DNA of 64,000 nucleotides, taken from positions 36,699-100,698 of the forward strand of contig JAEINU010000011.1 of assembly GCA_016342685.1 (NCBI GenBank), given 5' to 3'. This stretch comes from Bacteroidales bacterium. Lineage in GTDB: Bacteria > Bacteroidota > Bacteroidia > Bacteroidales > UBA12077. The notes beneath the pieces are model-generated. The model saw only the letters and a list, made by a program, of their open reading frames with translations. It had not been told where the DNA came from and did no database searches. The position numbers were made by a program, and so were the translations under genes. Positions 45,303 to 55,284 of this stretch are shown piece after piece (within the stretch, counting starts at the first letter, position 1; the number at the start of each line of letters is the position of its first letter).

Positions 45303-46157
45303 ATGACAACGATAAAATCATTAAGCAAAACAAATTTCGACACCATATTTTTGGCATTTGAAGAAGCATTCAAAGATTATGAAGTTCAATTAAATAAGGA
45401 AGAATTGGGTGATATGTTAAACAGAAGAGGCTTTGTACCAGACTTATCTTTTGGAGCCTTTGACAATGATAAAATAATAGCTTTTACTTTAACCGGTATT
45501 GGTTTATACAATGGTATTAATACCGCTTACGATACAGGAACGGGTACTATAAAAGAGTATCGTGGACAGGGGCTTGCATCTGAAATATTTAATTATTCCT
45601 TATCTTTTCTTAAAAAGGCAAATATCAGGAATTTTATGCTTGAAGTGTTACAATATAACTCAAAAGCAATATCTGTATATCAAAATCTTGGATTTAAAGT
45701 TAGCAGAGAGTTTAATTATTATGTTCAAATAAAAGAAAAGATTAATTTAAATGCAGCGGCACTTGACCTTTCTTATCATATCAGGCAAATTGATTTACCC
45801 CCAGATAAATTAATAGCCAATTTTTGGGATTTTACCCCATCATGGCAAAACAGTTTAAATGCCATAAAAAGAAAACCAAATGATTTTAAGATACTTGGAG
45901 CTTTTAAGGAACAAGAGTTAATTGGATATTGCATTTTAGAGTCAATTTCAGGAGACATACCACAGATTGCTGTAGATCCACAATATAGAAGGAAGGGAAT
46001 AGCTTCTCACATGTTAATTGAATTATTACAATACAATCAACATCAATCAATTAAAATAATAAATACACAAACTGATTGTAAATCAATGACAGATTTTCTA
46101 AAATCAAAAGAAATTCCATTAACAGGAAAACAATTTGAAATGATTATACACTTATAA
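45303..46157 (+). CDS. Tandem GNAT-domain acetyltransferase
   Basis: 284 residues with two GNAT folds. The first has the acetyl-CoA motif KEYRGQGLASEIF near residue 80 and YQNLGFKVSREF near 123; the second has DPQYRRKGIASHMLIELL near 222. Such tandem proteins acetylate small molecules or act as sensors; the acceptor is unknown. It lies between sufC and the AhpD-like gene with 20- and 10-base gaps, so it is in the same operon as the SUF pair. Confidence 0.85.
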   Translation: MTTIKSLSKTNFDTIFLAFEEAFKDYEVQLNKEELGDMLNRRGFVPDLSFGAFDNDKIIAFTLTGIGLYNGINTAYDTGTGTIKEYRGQGLASEIFNYSLSFLKKANIRNFMLEVLQYNSKAISVYQNLGFKVSREFNYYVQIKEKINLNAAALDLSYHIRQIDLPPDKLIANFWDFTPSWQNSLNAIKRKPNDFKILGAFKEQELIGYCILESISGDIPQIAVDPQYRRKGIASHMLIELLQYNQHQSIKIINTQTDCKSMTDFLKSKEIPLTGKQFEMIIHL

Positions 46158-46167
46158 AATTAAAATC

Positions 46168-46512
46168 ATGGAAACAAATTACAAAGAATTAGACGAAAAA
46201 GTAAACTCATTACTGATGGAGTTTGGAGAAAAAAACCCGGGTATCATAAAAGGGTTCATGCAAATGCATAAAACCATGGATGACGAAGGTGCTTTAAGCC
46301 CTAAAATAAAAGAACTGATATCTCTGTCAATAGCAGTTGTAGTCAAGTGTGAAGGATGCGTCGCCCATCATATGAACAAGGCATTGGACTGTGGAGCAAG
46401 CCATGCAGAAATTGTTGAAGCTATTGGAGTTTCGGTTTGCATGGGAGGTGGTCCGGCTTTAGTTTATGCTTCAATAGCCGTAAAAGCTTTAAGTGATTTT
46501 GAGGGCAAATAA
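46168..46512 (+). CDS. AhpD-like carboxymuconolactone decarboxylase family protein
   Basis: 114 residues. The motif VKCEGCVAHHMNKALDCGAS (near 52) contains the CxxC and downstream His of the AhpD family, which use a redox-active Cys pair. SVCMGGGPALVYASIAVKAL follows. It may act as a thiol peroxidase-type or disulfide reductant; its place between sufC and sufB suggests protection or repair of Fe-S assembly. The role is inferred. Confidence 0.85.
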   Translation: METNYKELDEKVNSLLMEFGEKNPGIIKGFMQMHKTMDDEGALSPKIKELISLSIAVVVKCEGCVAHHMNKALDCGASHAEIVEAIGVSVCMGGGPALVYASIAVKALSDFEGK

Positions 46513-46653
46513 TGGTCGTTACTCTGAACTGCGGTAATCTATTGGAAGAAGGAGCTCATGACAAATAAATGTAAAGGTTTGTATAACAAAATGTGACTAG
46601 TTCGGAAAAACACGATTGTTACAAACAATTCCATATATAAGAAGATAAATATC

Positions 46654-47886
46654 ATGAAAAACGTAAGTGAAAAATTAGTGTGGGATAAAATAGAATCGTT
46701 TAATAACGAAGATAATATAGAAATTGATTTCGAAGATTATAGCTTTTCAAAGCTAAAAATAGGGATTAAAGACGATTCCATATCTACCAAAGAGATAAAT
46801 GAAATAGATATGGACACATTGGCATCGGTCGGCGTTAATATAAACGAAGATTCTGACTCTGGGAAGTACTTGTTATTTGGAGAAAAAAATTATGTTGCTA
46901 AGCCCCAATTTGCTGGAGTAGAAATTCTTCCCATTAAAGAAGCACTGGAAACCTATCCTGAAATCATGGAAAAATATTTTTTTAAAGCAATGGAAACAAA
47001 TAAAAACAGATACACGAAAGCTGTTTCTGAAACCGTCCCGAAAGGATATTTTATTCGGGTTAAAAAAAATGTCAAAATCAAAGAACCCCTTCATGCAGGA
47101 CTTTTTATGCACGAAGAAATGAGTGCTATGAGCTTACACAATATTGTTGTTTTGGAAGAAGGGGCGCATCTGCATCTGATTACGGGATGTACAGCAAATC
47201 ATACCTTAAAAGGAGGTTTGCACGTTGTCGTTTCGGAACAATACGTAGGGAAAAATGCCAAATTTATAAATACAATGATTCACAACTGGGGACCCGAATT
47301 TATTGTCAGACCCAGTACGGCCACGGTGGTAGAAAAAAACGGGTTTTTTGTAAATAATTATTATTCGATTAAGCCTCCCCGAAACATAAAGATGGATCCG
47401 TTTACTCATTTAAAAGGAGAAAATGCAACGGCTAAATACATGAGTATTCTTTTTTGTTTGCCAGACACACATAGCAATATTGGTGGAACAGTATTAATGA
47501 CCGGTGAAAATTCGGCTGCTGAACTTGTTGCAAGGGCAGTAAACTATGGCGGAACAATTGTACAAACAGGATTGCTGATAGGTGCGGCTAAAAATACACG
47601 AGCGCATGTCGATTGTTCTGGTTTGATGCTTAGTGACTCTGGGATAATTGAAGCAATACCTGGCTTGAGAGCCATGCATCCCGATGCACGCATGTCGCAC
47701 GAGGCTGCTATTGGAAAAATAGATACAGGAGAAGTAAACTACCTGCAATCGAAAGGACTTGACGAGATGCAGGCAATAGCACTTATTATAAGGGGATTTC
47801 TTGATATTGGGATTGAAGGGCTATCGCCTGAAATGGAAAAAACAATAAAAGAAATTGCCGAACTGTCAGGACACGGGGAAGAGTGA
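46654..47886 (+). CDS. sufB: Short SufB/SufD-type Fe-S scaffold protein
   Basis: 410 residues, shorter than classical SufB (about 480). The beta-helix core is clear: VLEEGAHLHLITGCTANHTL, AELVARAVNYGGTIVQTGLL, VDCSGLMLSDSG, AIPGLRAMHPDARMSHEAAI. A Cys near residue 321 (VDCSGL) and the SHEAAIGK His/Glu are present, but the Cys that follows SDK in E. coli SufB is replaced by Gly/Ile here, as in the minimal archaeal-type proteins. It forms the scaffold with SufC, probably as a homodimer. Confidence 0.85.
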   Translation: MKNVSEKLVWDKIESFNNEDNIEIDFEDYSFSKLKIGIKDDSISTKEINEIDMDTLASVGVNINEDSDSGKYLLFGEKNYVAKPQFAGVEILPIKEALETYPEIMEKYFFKAMETNKNRYTKAVSETVPKGYFIRVKKNVKIKEPLHAGLFMHEEMSAMSLHNIVVLEEGAHLHLITGCTANHTLKGGLHVVVSEQYVGKNAKFINTMIHNWGPEFIVRPSTATVVEKNGFFVNNYYSIKPPRNIKMDPFTHLKGENATAKYMSILFCLPDTHSNIGGTVLMTGENSAAELVARAVNYGGTIVQTGLLIGAAKNTRAHVDCSGLMLSDSGIIEAIPGLRAMHPDARMSHEAAIGKIDTGEVNYLQSKGLDEMQAIALIIRGFLDIGIEGLSPEMEKTIKEIAELSGHGEE

Positions 47887-47974
47887 AATAATGAAAAAAG
47901 TTAGCAGTTTACGGTCAATCCTGTTGATCTGGGACTTCAATTTGTTCGGCTGATAACAGATAAAAAGAAGAATT

Positions 47975-48184
47975 ATGTTACAGATTAATCAAATTCAACA
48001 TTTATTGAGAGAAGATGCTTCTTTCCTGAATTTTTCTACTCCTAAAATATTACCAGATGAAAAAACCGTTACAGATCGGGAAGCAACAGATTGATTCTCG
48101 GGCGAAAAACCTTTTGAGGAAGGTGTTAAAATTATTGAAGCCGTTCAATCGGTTTATCTAAATTCAGAAGTAACAATTGTATAA
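47975..48184 (+). pseudogene. Internally deleted class I fructose-bisphosphate aldolase relic
   Basis: The frame starts MLQINQIQHLLREDASFLNF, which resembles the start of bacterial class I aldolase (xxINQIxELLGxDAxxLLxH). It jumps, after a TGA at 48092-48094, to GEKPFEEGVKIIEAVQSVYL and NSEVTIV, which resembles that enzyme's last 30 residues (FQRPFEEGVKLLxxVQxVYL). About 250 residues between are missing. The next gene is phosphoglycerate mutase, another glycolytic enzyme. The identification is from memory of the family ends. Confidence 0.5.
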
Positions 48185-48193
48185 CTTAAAAAA

Positions 48194-48880
48194 ATGACAA
48201 AATTAATTTTACTGCGACATGGGGAATCTGTATGGAATAAGAAAAATGTATTTACGGGTTGGGTAGATGTTCCGCTATCATCCAATGGAATTATTGAAGC
48301 AATAAGAGCAGGTGAGCAATTCGCTGATATAAATTTTGATATTGTCTATACATCGGTTCAGGTAAGGGCTATCGAAACAGCGATGCTTGCCCTTGTACAA
48401 AACAAAAGCGGCAAAACTCCTGTAATAATCCATGGATCTGGAGAAATGGCAAGATATACTATAATTCATGATGATGCCATAAAAGAAATCATAATCCCTG
48501 TTTACCGCGATTGGCGTTTAAACGAACGTTATTACGGAGAGTTACAAGGAAAAAATAAAGATGACACAGCAAAAACATATGGCGACGAACAGGTACATCA
48601 ATGGCGCAGGAGTTATGATATTCCCCCTCCTGAAGGCGAAAGCCTGAAAGATACCACAAAACGAACCATCCCGTTTTTTAAAGAATCCATCCTACCTCAA
48701 CTCAGGAAAGGTAAAAATGTTTTGGTTTCAGCACACGGCAACAGCCTGCGGTCGATTATCATGTATATCGAAAACCTCACAAAAGAAAAAGTATTAGAGT
48801 TGGAAATACCTACAGGAGTGCCCCTGTTTTATGAATATGAAGATAATCAACTCATAAAAATAATTACAAATCAGTGTTAA
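48194..48880 (+). CDS. gpmA: 2,3-bisphosphoglycerate-dependent phosphoglycerate mutase
   Basis: 228 residues, near the usual 230-250. Catalytic LRHGESVWN (His9 region) at the start, FTGWVDVPLSSNG next, then WRLNERYYGELQGKNKDDTA (with the catalytic Glu) and the second histidine in VSAHGNSLRSII near 180. It interconverts 3- and 2-phosphoglycerate in glycolysis and gluconeogenesis. It stands 9 bases after the aldolase relic, probably once in the same operon. Confidence 0.92.
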   Translation: MTKLILLRHGESVWNKKNVFTGWVDVPLSSNGIIEAIRAGEQFADINFDIVYTSVQVRAIETAMLALVQNKSGKTPVIIHGSGEMARYTIIHDDAIKEIIIPVYRDWRLNERYYGELQGKNKDDTAKTYGDEQVHQWRRSYDIPPPEGESLKDTTKRTIPFFKESILPQLRKGKNVLVSAHGNSLRSIIMYIENLTKEKVLELEIPTGVPLFYEYEDNQLIKIITNQC

Positions 48881-48891
48881 AATATATAAAA

Positions 48892-49920
48892 ATGAATAAA
48901 TCAATAAAAGTAGGATTCGGAGAAATACACAATTTACTTTATAAAAGCTATCTGCCCAATATTATAAATGCAGCTGTAGAAGTTTCAGTACTTGAAACCC
49001 TATCAGATGGAGCAATGTCGTTTGCCGAATTATCACAAAAAATAGATACAGATATTCGAATTACCGAATCATTATTAGAAGTACTCTTAAGTATCAATTT
49101 TGTACAGTATCAGGATGGGAAATACAGCCTAACAGCACAATCAAAAGAATATTTAACTCAAAGTTCGAACATTAACCAACTAAAAGCACTAAAAGGATTT
49201 GTTGTAAACGAAGGCCCGTTCTGCAAATTAACTCAAGCTTTAAAAGGAGATATTCCAAAGTTTGAGCAAAATATGTGGAGTAGCGAAGAATCTATAAAGG
49301 ATATAGAGCAAGGTTCTAAAGCAGGGGCAATACAAAATGTTATAACCTTTGTTAAAGAAATTCCTGAATTTAAAAATGCTGTGAAAATGTGTGATTTCGC
49401 TGGTAATTCTGGCTATTATTCATTTTCTTTTCTAAACGAAAATAAAAATTTATATGCTTCTGTTTATGATTTGAAAGAAGTTTGTGAAATTGCCCGAAAT
49501 ATTAAAAAAAACGAACCTGCTTTTAATCGAATCTCCTACCACGATTTTGATTTATCGAAAGAAGAATATTGGGGTAATAATTATGATTTCTTCTTTAGTT
49601 CTCACTATTTATATAAATATGTAGAAACTGAAAAATTATTAGTAGGTATATTAAAACAGATTAACAAATCAATGAGAATTGGTGGTTTATTTGTTTCGAA
49701 TCATATGTCGGGAGATTTTAATGCAGAAACACAAACAACAATTTCTATTATTGAATTAATGACCAGAGCCATGGGATTTTCTGGTCATTGTATTCCCAAA
49801 GAAATGTTCAAACAGGCATTAAGCAAAGCGGGCTTTGGTAAATTCCATTTGAAAGAACCTGATTTTACATTAGATTATCCTACTTTACTTCTTGCAGCTA
49901 TTAAAATTGAAGAAGCCTAA
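48892..49920 (+). CDS. O-methyltransferase-like protein with dimerisation domain
   Basis: I start at MNKSIKVGFGEIHNLLYKSY (342 residues); an ATG six codons upstream overlaps the previous gene. The first 90 residues are a winged-helix dimerisation domain (VSVLETLSDGAMSFAELSQK). The rest is a Rossmann-like methyltransferase fold of the acetylserotonin/caffeate O-methyltransferase group (MCDFAGNSGYYSFSFL in place of the usual DVGGGTG, then GGLFVSNHMSGDF and HCIPKEMFKQALSKAGFGKF). The altered SAM loop leaves activity uncertain. Confidence 0.75.
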   Translation: MNKSIKVGFGEIHNLLYKSYLPNIINAAVEVSVLETLSDGAMSFAELSQKIDTDIRITESLLEVLLSINFVQYQDGKYSLTAQSKEYLTQSSNINQLKALKGFVVNEGPFCKLTQALKGDIPKFEQNMWSSEESIKDIEQGSKAGAIQNVITFVKEIPEFKNAVKMCDFAGNSGYYSFSFLNENKNLYASVYDLKEVCEIARNIKKNEPAFNRISYHDFDLSKEEYWGNNYDFFFSSHYLYKYVETEKLLVGILKQINKSMRIGGLFVSNHMSGDFNAETQTTISIIELMTRAMGFSGHCIPKEMFKQALSKAGFGKFHLKEPDFTLDYPTLLLAAIKIEEA

Positions 49921-49995
49921 TAATAACAAAGAGAAAAGATTAAACCATTGCATTTTTTTAAGATGCTATTTTTAAGTACCCTATTCTGTTAACTC

Positions 49996-50358
49996 ATGAA
50001 ATTGATTGTAAGAAATATAACAATAAAGTTCGTTACCCTATTTATGATAGGGGTAATGGGACTACTTATTGCCAATAGGGCAATTTTCTTGCACGTCCAT
50101 AAACTAAATGATGGAACAATTATTGAACATGCACACCCTTACGACAAATCAAACGATTCGAAACCCTATAAATCTCATCATCATTCTAATGCTGAATTTT
50201 TATTCTTTCAAAACTTAGATGTTCTCTTTCTTATAGCTTTTCTAACTCTTGCGCTGATTACACCTATAAAAAAAGGGGAAGTTTCATTTAAATTAATATC
50301 AGAGCATACATTAATCTGTATAATTCTTCATAAAGGCAGAGCACCCCCTATTTCATAA
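49996..50358 (+). CDS. Small His-rich two-helix membrane protein with C-terminal RAPP motif (copy 3)
   Basis: 120 residues. A helix (about 10-28), then LHVHKLNDGTIIEHAHPYDK, a SHHHSN cluster, a second helix (about 70-90), and the ending HKGRAPPIS. It shares the HxHKLxDGxIxxHAHPYxKS core with copies 1 and 2. It lies 110 bases upstream of a TonB receptor gene in the same direction. Function unknown; see the copies at 13605 and 17877. Confidence 0.78.
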   Translation: MKLIVRNITIKFVTLFMIGVMGLLIANRAIFLHVHKLNDGTIIEHAHPYDKSNDSKPYKSHHHSNAEFLFFQNLDVLFLIAFLTLALITPIKKGEVSFKLISEHTLICIILHKGRAPPIS

Positions 50359-50467
50359 TATCAATTTTCACATTACAATTTTTTTGATTCTTGTCATCTG
50401 GCATTATTTATTGCTAGAACCATTTAATGCTAAAAAATATTTTAACAATCAATAAAAACATGATATT

Positions 50468-52846
50468 ATGAACAGAATATATATAATCCTGACACTATTT
50501 TTATTGTCAGTAACACAAATTATTTTTGCGCAAAAAATTAAAACTGATGCAAATATAGTAGGACACGTTGTTAGTAATGGAGAACACATTCCTTTTGCAA
50601 CTGTAAGTGTTAAGGGGACAACTGTTGGAATTTCAACTGACGAAACAGGGCATTATCAATTGATTAATCTGCCGGAAGGCAACCATATAATTATTGCACA
50701 ATCATTAGGTTATAAACCTCAAAAGAAAGAAATCATAAGCAAAGCTGGTGAAACCAAAGAGTTGAATTTTGAATTAGAGCAGGATGTTTTGGGTCTCGAA
50801 GAGGTTGTAATTACAGGTGACAGAAATGCAACAAACAGAATAGGATCTTCAACTATTGTAAATACAATTACACCTAAGTTATTTGCGACAACACAATCAG
50901 TTACTTTAAGCGAAGGATTGAATTTTTGCCCAGGTTTACGAATGGAAAATAATTGCCAAAATTGTGGGTTTTCTCAAATTAGAATGAACGGAATGGAAGG
51001 TCCGTATTCTCAAATATTAATTAATAGCCGTCCTATTTTTAGTGGATTAGCAGGTGTATATGGATTAGAATTAATTCCATCTAGTATGATAGAACGTGTA
51101 GAAGTTGTTCGTGGTGGTGGTTCTGCATTGTATGGCAGTAATGCCATTGCAGGGACAATAAACCTTATCCTTAAAGACCCCATAAACAACTCTTATGAAT
51201 TTGGTGTAAATACCGGGCTTATAGGTGTAGGGCTAGATAATTCGGGCAATCCTGCGCAAGATTACTCTGTTAATTTTAATACATCTTTAGTTTCAGCTGA
51301 CCATAAAACAGGAATGGCTCTTTATGGGTTTTATCGCGACAGAGAACCATTTGATGCTAACAATGACGATTTCTCCGAAATAGCTTTGTTAAAGAACACC
51401 ACCATAGGAACTCGTTTATACCATCGCTTCGGAGCAAGAAGTAAATTGACTGCTGATTTCTTTAATATAAAAGAAGACAGACGTGGTGGAGATAAATTTG
51501 ATTATTCTGTTCACGAAGCAAATATTGCCGAAGCATTAAAACATAACCTTACAACAGGAGCATTGACTTATGAACATTTTTTTAGGGAAAACGATTTGTT
51601 TTCCATTTATATTTCAGGACAAAGAGTAAACAGAGACTCATACTACGGTGCCAAAAAATCATTAAGCGATTATGGAAATACCAAAGACTTTTCATATACA
51701 ATAGGGACTCAATACAATGCAAAATTCGGGATTTCAAATTTGGTAATTGGTATTGAAAACGGTGGAGCATGGCTAAAAGATAAAAAGCTGGGATGTGCCG
51801 ATATTGATAATGCTATAATTGTTAACGATACAATTATAAGTGTTCCGCATACCGATAATATTACAGTAGCCAATCAAACTACTAATACTAGCGGATTATT
51901 TGCTCAGTACGAAATTAACTGGAATAAACTTAAAGTTTCTGTGGGGGCACGCTTCGACCATTATAATGTTGAAGATAAAGAAAATTCTGGCTCTGATAAA
52001 TCAGGTAATGTGTTAAGCCCAAGGCTAACTTTTAAATATGATATAAAAAAGTATTTGCAAGCGAGGGTGAGTTACTCACAAGGATATCGTGCCCCACAAT
52101 TATTTGACGAAGATTTGCATATCGCAATTTCTGGTTCGAGAAAAATAATACATAAAAATAGTACTGATTTAAAACAGGAAATAAGCCATAGTTACATGGC
52201 ATCACTCGATTTTAACAAAAAATTAGGTGACGTTCATATTGGGCTATTGCTTGAAGGATTTTACACTCAATTGAATGATGCTTTTGCAAATGAATATAGC
52301 GAGCCTGACGAAAACGGAACAGTTATCTATACACGAGTTAATACAGATGAAGGAGCAAAAGTACAAGGTGTAAATATTGAATTAAATGTAGTTCCAACTA
52401 ATAAATTTTCAGTAAAAGCAGGATTTACTTTACAAAACAGTAAATACGAACAAGCACAAGAGTTTAATGAAAAGAAATTTTTTAGAACCCCAGAAGACTA
52501 TGGATACCTAACATTAGATTGGCAAGTATCAAAAAGATGGGGAATTTCGTCAACAAGTAATTATACTGGTAAAATGTTTGTTCCCTATTTTGGTTTACAA
52601 ATACCCAATCCTGATGACGGTAAATTGAGTGAAACAGAGAGTTTTTTTGATTTGGGTTTAAAAGTACGATATAACATTAAATTGAATGGGGCTACTTTGC
52701 AATTATTTACGGGAGCAAAAAACATATTCAATTCGTATCAAAGTGATTTTGATACTGGAGTTGACCGTGATCCTGGATATGTTTATGGACCAATGAACCC
52801 TAGAACAATTTATTTTGGATTGAAGATTGGTAATTTTCTGAAGTAA
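50468..52846 (+). CDS. TonB-dependent receptor with CxxC in plug domain
   Basis: 792 residues with a signal peptide ending IIFAQ. A carboxypeptidase-like regulatory domain (about 28-110) is followed by a plug domain with FCPGLRMENNCQNCGFSQIR, MNGMEGPYSQILINSRPIFS and VEVVRGGGSALYGSNAIAGT. The NCQNCGF Cys pair is a mark of one Bacteroidota receptor group whose ligands I do not know with certainty (iron or copper complexes are likely). The barrel ends PRTIYFGLKIGNFLK. It follows copy 3 of the small His-rich protein and precedes an MMPL transporter. Confidence 0.82.
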   Translation: MNRIYIILTLFLLSVTQIIFAQKIKTDANIVGHVVSNGEHIPFATVSVKGTTVGISTDETGHYQLINLPEGNHIIIAQSLGYKPQKKEIISKAGETKELNFELEQDVLGLEEVVITGDRNATNRIGSSTIVNTITPKLFATTQSVTLSEGLNFCPGLRMENNCQNCGFSQIRMNGMEGPYSQILINSRPIFSGLAGVYGLELIPSSMIERVEVVRGGGSALYGSNAIAGTINLILKDPINNSYEFGVNTGLIGVGLDNSGNPAQDYSVNFNTSLVSADHKTGMALYGFYRDREPFDANNDDFSEIALLKNTTIGTRLYHRFGARSKLTADFFNIKEDRRGGDKFDYSVHEANIAEALKHNLTTGALTYEHFFRENDLFSIYISGQRVNRDSYYGAKKSLSDYGNTKDFSYTIGTQYNAKFGISNLVIGIENGGAWLKDKKLGCADIDNAIIVNDTIISVPHTDNITVANQTTNTSGLFAQYEINWNKLKVSVGARFDHYNVEDKENSGSDKSGNVLSPRLTFKYDIKKYLQARVSYSQGYRAPQLFDEDLHIAISGSRKIIHKNSTDLKQEISHSYMASLDFNKKLGDVHIGLLLEGFYTQLNDAFANEYSEPDENGTVIYTRVNTDEGAKVQGVNIELNVVPTNKFSVKAGFTLQNSKYEQAQEFNEKKFFRTPEDYGYLTLDWQVSKRWGISSTSNYTGKMFVPYFGLQIPNPDDGKLSETESFFDLGLKVRYNIKLNGATLQLFTGAKNIFNSYQSDFDTGVDRDPGYVYGPMNPRTIYFGLKIGNFLK

Positions 52847-52918
52847 TTAAAGAATGATTTCTGAATAAAATGAAACACTGTTCGTTTTTGAATACTAATA
52901 ATTTAAAATAAGTATAAT

Positions 52919-55276
52919 ATGAAAATACAAAAAATCAACAATTGGTTCGAAAAAAGAGCCACAGGAATCATCAAACAGAGATGGTTAATTATTGCCCTGT
53001 TTATTGCAGTTGTAGCAATTAGTTTTAACGGGCTAAGGAGTTTAACTTTAGAATCATCGTGGGAGAGTTTTTTCTTAGAAGATGATCCTGTATTAGTAAA
53101 ATCGGAAGAGTTTAAAGAAATTTTTGGGAATGATAATTTTATTGCTGTACTTACCGAATGTGACAATTCTTTTTCAAAGGAATCGTTAGAACTTATTAGA
53201 GAACTTTCTAATGAACTATTGGATAGTATATCATATGCCGAAAAAATAACATCTCTTACTGATATTGAGTTTATGACTGGTACAGAATATGGGATGCAAA
53301 TAGAACAAATTGTTCCCGATATAATTCCATCAGACAAACAATCATTAGAAAAAATTAGAGATAAAGCATACAGCAAACCAAAAGTTGCAGAACGACTTAT
53401 ATCTAAAGATGGAAAATTAACATGGATTGTTCTTAAGCTTCGTACGTTCCCCGAAAAAGAAGTTTGGGAAAAGGAATCAAACTCAATAACTCCTGAGATG
53501 TTAACAGGTGTGGAGGTAGAAACAATAATCAGTAAAGAAAAATACAAAGAAATTTCACCGAGGGCTACAGGAATGCCTTATCTCACCTACAAGAAACAGA
53601 GCTATTTTGGAAAAGAATCGGGTAAAGTAATGGGACTAGCTTTACTACTTGCGATAATTGTTTTAATTTTTGCAACCAAATCAGTTAGAGGCGTTATTGT
53701 ACCTCTAGTTACATCAATAAGTTCTATTGCCATTGTTTATGGTTTTGCGGGCTATATCGGTTATAAGATTGATAGTGGAATGTTCACTATGCCCATTTTA
53801 CTTTCGTTAGCCATTGCTATTGCTTATAACATACATATTTTTACTTTTTTCAAGCGAAATTTCTTTACTCATGGCAAACGAAAAAAAGCGATAATAGAAG
53901 CCGTAAGTGAGATGGGATGGCCAATTCTGTTTTCAGCATTTACAACCATGGGAGCTTTACTTACGTTTTTAATTATACCCATGAGACCGCTTAGGTTTGT
54001 AGGGTTTGCAACTGCAAGTTGCGTACTTCTCACTTTTGCTATTGTACTCCTATTAATGCCTGTATTATTGAGTTTTGGAAAAGACCGCGAACCGCATCCT
54101 GCATTTAAAGAAAAAGGTGGTCGCTGGTTAGATTTAAAACTAGGAAAGTTGGGTGATTTTGTTTTAGCATATCCCAAATCTATTATTATTTCTTCAGCTG
54201 TTATTATAGGGATTTTAATTGTTGGGATAACAAAAGTAGAATCTGCTTTTGATATTGAAAAAACGATGGGACGTAATATTCCTTATGTAGATAATTTGCT
54301 TAATATTAGTGAATCAGAATTAGGTTCTCTTTATTCTTACGATTTGTTAATAGAGTTTAATGATGATGGAGCAGCTAAAAAACCTCAAAACCTCAAAAAA
54401 TTAGAAGAAGTTGGAGTTTATGCAGAAGCATTCCCCCTCACTAAAAGAACCACATCTGTACTTAATATTATTAAAGACCTAAACCAAACATTAAATGAAA
54501 ATAACGAAGCTTTTTACTGTGTCCCCGCTAAAGAAAATCAGGTAGCCCAGATGCTTCTACTTTACGAGAATTCCGGTGGAACGGAATCTGAATATTGGAT
54601 GGATTATGACTATAGAAGGTTGAGGCTAATGGTTGAACTTAGCACCTATAATTCGGGCGAAGCCGAAAGAGAATTAGCCAATATTCAGAAAATGGCAAGC
54701 GACTTATATCCTAATGCTCAGGTAACAGTAGTAGGTAATCTGCCACAATTTACAAGCATGATGCAATATGTTGTAAAAGGTCAGGTCCAGTCGTTTGGGT
54801 TTGCTTTAATAGTTATTATGTTTCTTTTAATGATTGTTTTTGGAAGTATTCGTACGGGTCTGGTTGGTTTAATTCCAAATATTGCGCCAGCAATTGCAGT
54901 TGGTGGTGTTATGGGGTGGTTGAGTATTCCCTTAGATATGATGACGGCTACCATTATTCCTATGATTCTTGGTTTAGCAGTAGATGACACCATACATTTT
55001 ATCAATCATGGACAGTTAGAATTTAATAGATCTAAGAGTTATAATAAATCTATTATGAAAACTTTTAAAACTGTTGGAGTTGCTCTTGTGCTTTCTACTA
55101 TTGTTATTTCGGCTAACTTCTTGGTATATACAACATCTACAGCTAATCAGTTTATAAACCTCGGAGTGCTTGCTGTTATTGGAATGTCTGCAGCATTAAT
55201 TGCTGATTTATTTATTACTCCAATTTTATTTAAGTGGTTTAAGATATTTGGGAAAGATGAGCTTATTAATAGATAA
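52919..55276 (+). CDS. MMPL/RND-family inner-membrane transporter
   Basis: 785 residues with two halves, each of one helix, a periplasmic loop and five further helices (TM1 near 22-40; bundle near 235-400; TM7 near 420-440; bundle near 620-780). The motif GFALIVIMFLLMIVFGSIRT, then DMMTATIIPMILGLAVDDTI with HFINH, is the RND/MMPL helix with proton-relay Asp residues. These proteins move lipids or other hydrophobic molecules (HpnN, MmpL). Later genes for a LolA-like protein and a DUF1302-like barrel suggest a lipid-handling pathway. Confidence 0.85.
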   Translation: MKIQKINNWFEKRATGIIKQRWLIIALFIAVVAISFNGLRSLTLESSWESFFLEDDPVLVKSEEFKEIFGNDNFIAVLTECDNSFSKESLELIRELSNELLDSISYAEKITSLTDIEFMTGTEYGMQIEQIVPDIIPSDKQSLEKIRDKAYSKPKVAERLISKDGKLTWIVLKLRTFPEKEVWEKESNSITPEMLTGVEVETIISKEKYKEISPRATGMPYLTYKKQSYFGKESGKVMGLALLLAIIVLIFATKSVRGVIVPLVTSISSIAIVYGFAGYIGYKIDSGMFTMPILLSLAIAIAYNIHIFTFFKRNFFTHGKRKKAIIEAVSEMGWPILFSAFTTMGALLTFLIIPMRPLRFVGFATASCVLLTFAIVLLLMPVLLSFGKDREPHPAFKEKGGRWLDLKLGKLGDFVLAYPKSIIISSAVIIGILIVGITKVESAFDIEKTMGRNIPYVDNLLNISESELGSLYSYDLLIEFNDDGAAKKPQNLKKLEEVGVYAEAFPLTKRTTSVLNIIKDLNQTLNENNEAFYCVPAKENQVAQMLLLYENSGGTESEYWMDYDYRRLRLMVELSTYNSGEAERELANIQKMASDLYPNAQVTVVGNLPQFTSMMQYVVKGQVQSFGFALIVIMFLLMIVFGSIRTGLVGLIPNIAPAIAVGGVMGWLSIPLDMMTATIIPMILGLAVDDTIHFINHGQLEFNRSKSYNKSIMKTFKTVGVALVLSTIVISANFLVYTTSTANQFINLGVLAVIGMSAALIADLFITPILFKWFKIFGKDELINR

Positions 55277-55284
55277 TTAATTGT

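Noticed and set aside
46513..46653. Possible gene between the AhpD-like gene and sufB
   Set aside because: No frame longer than a few codons; it looks like plain spacer.
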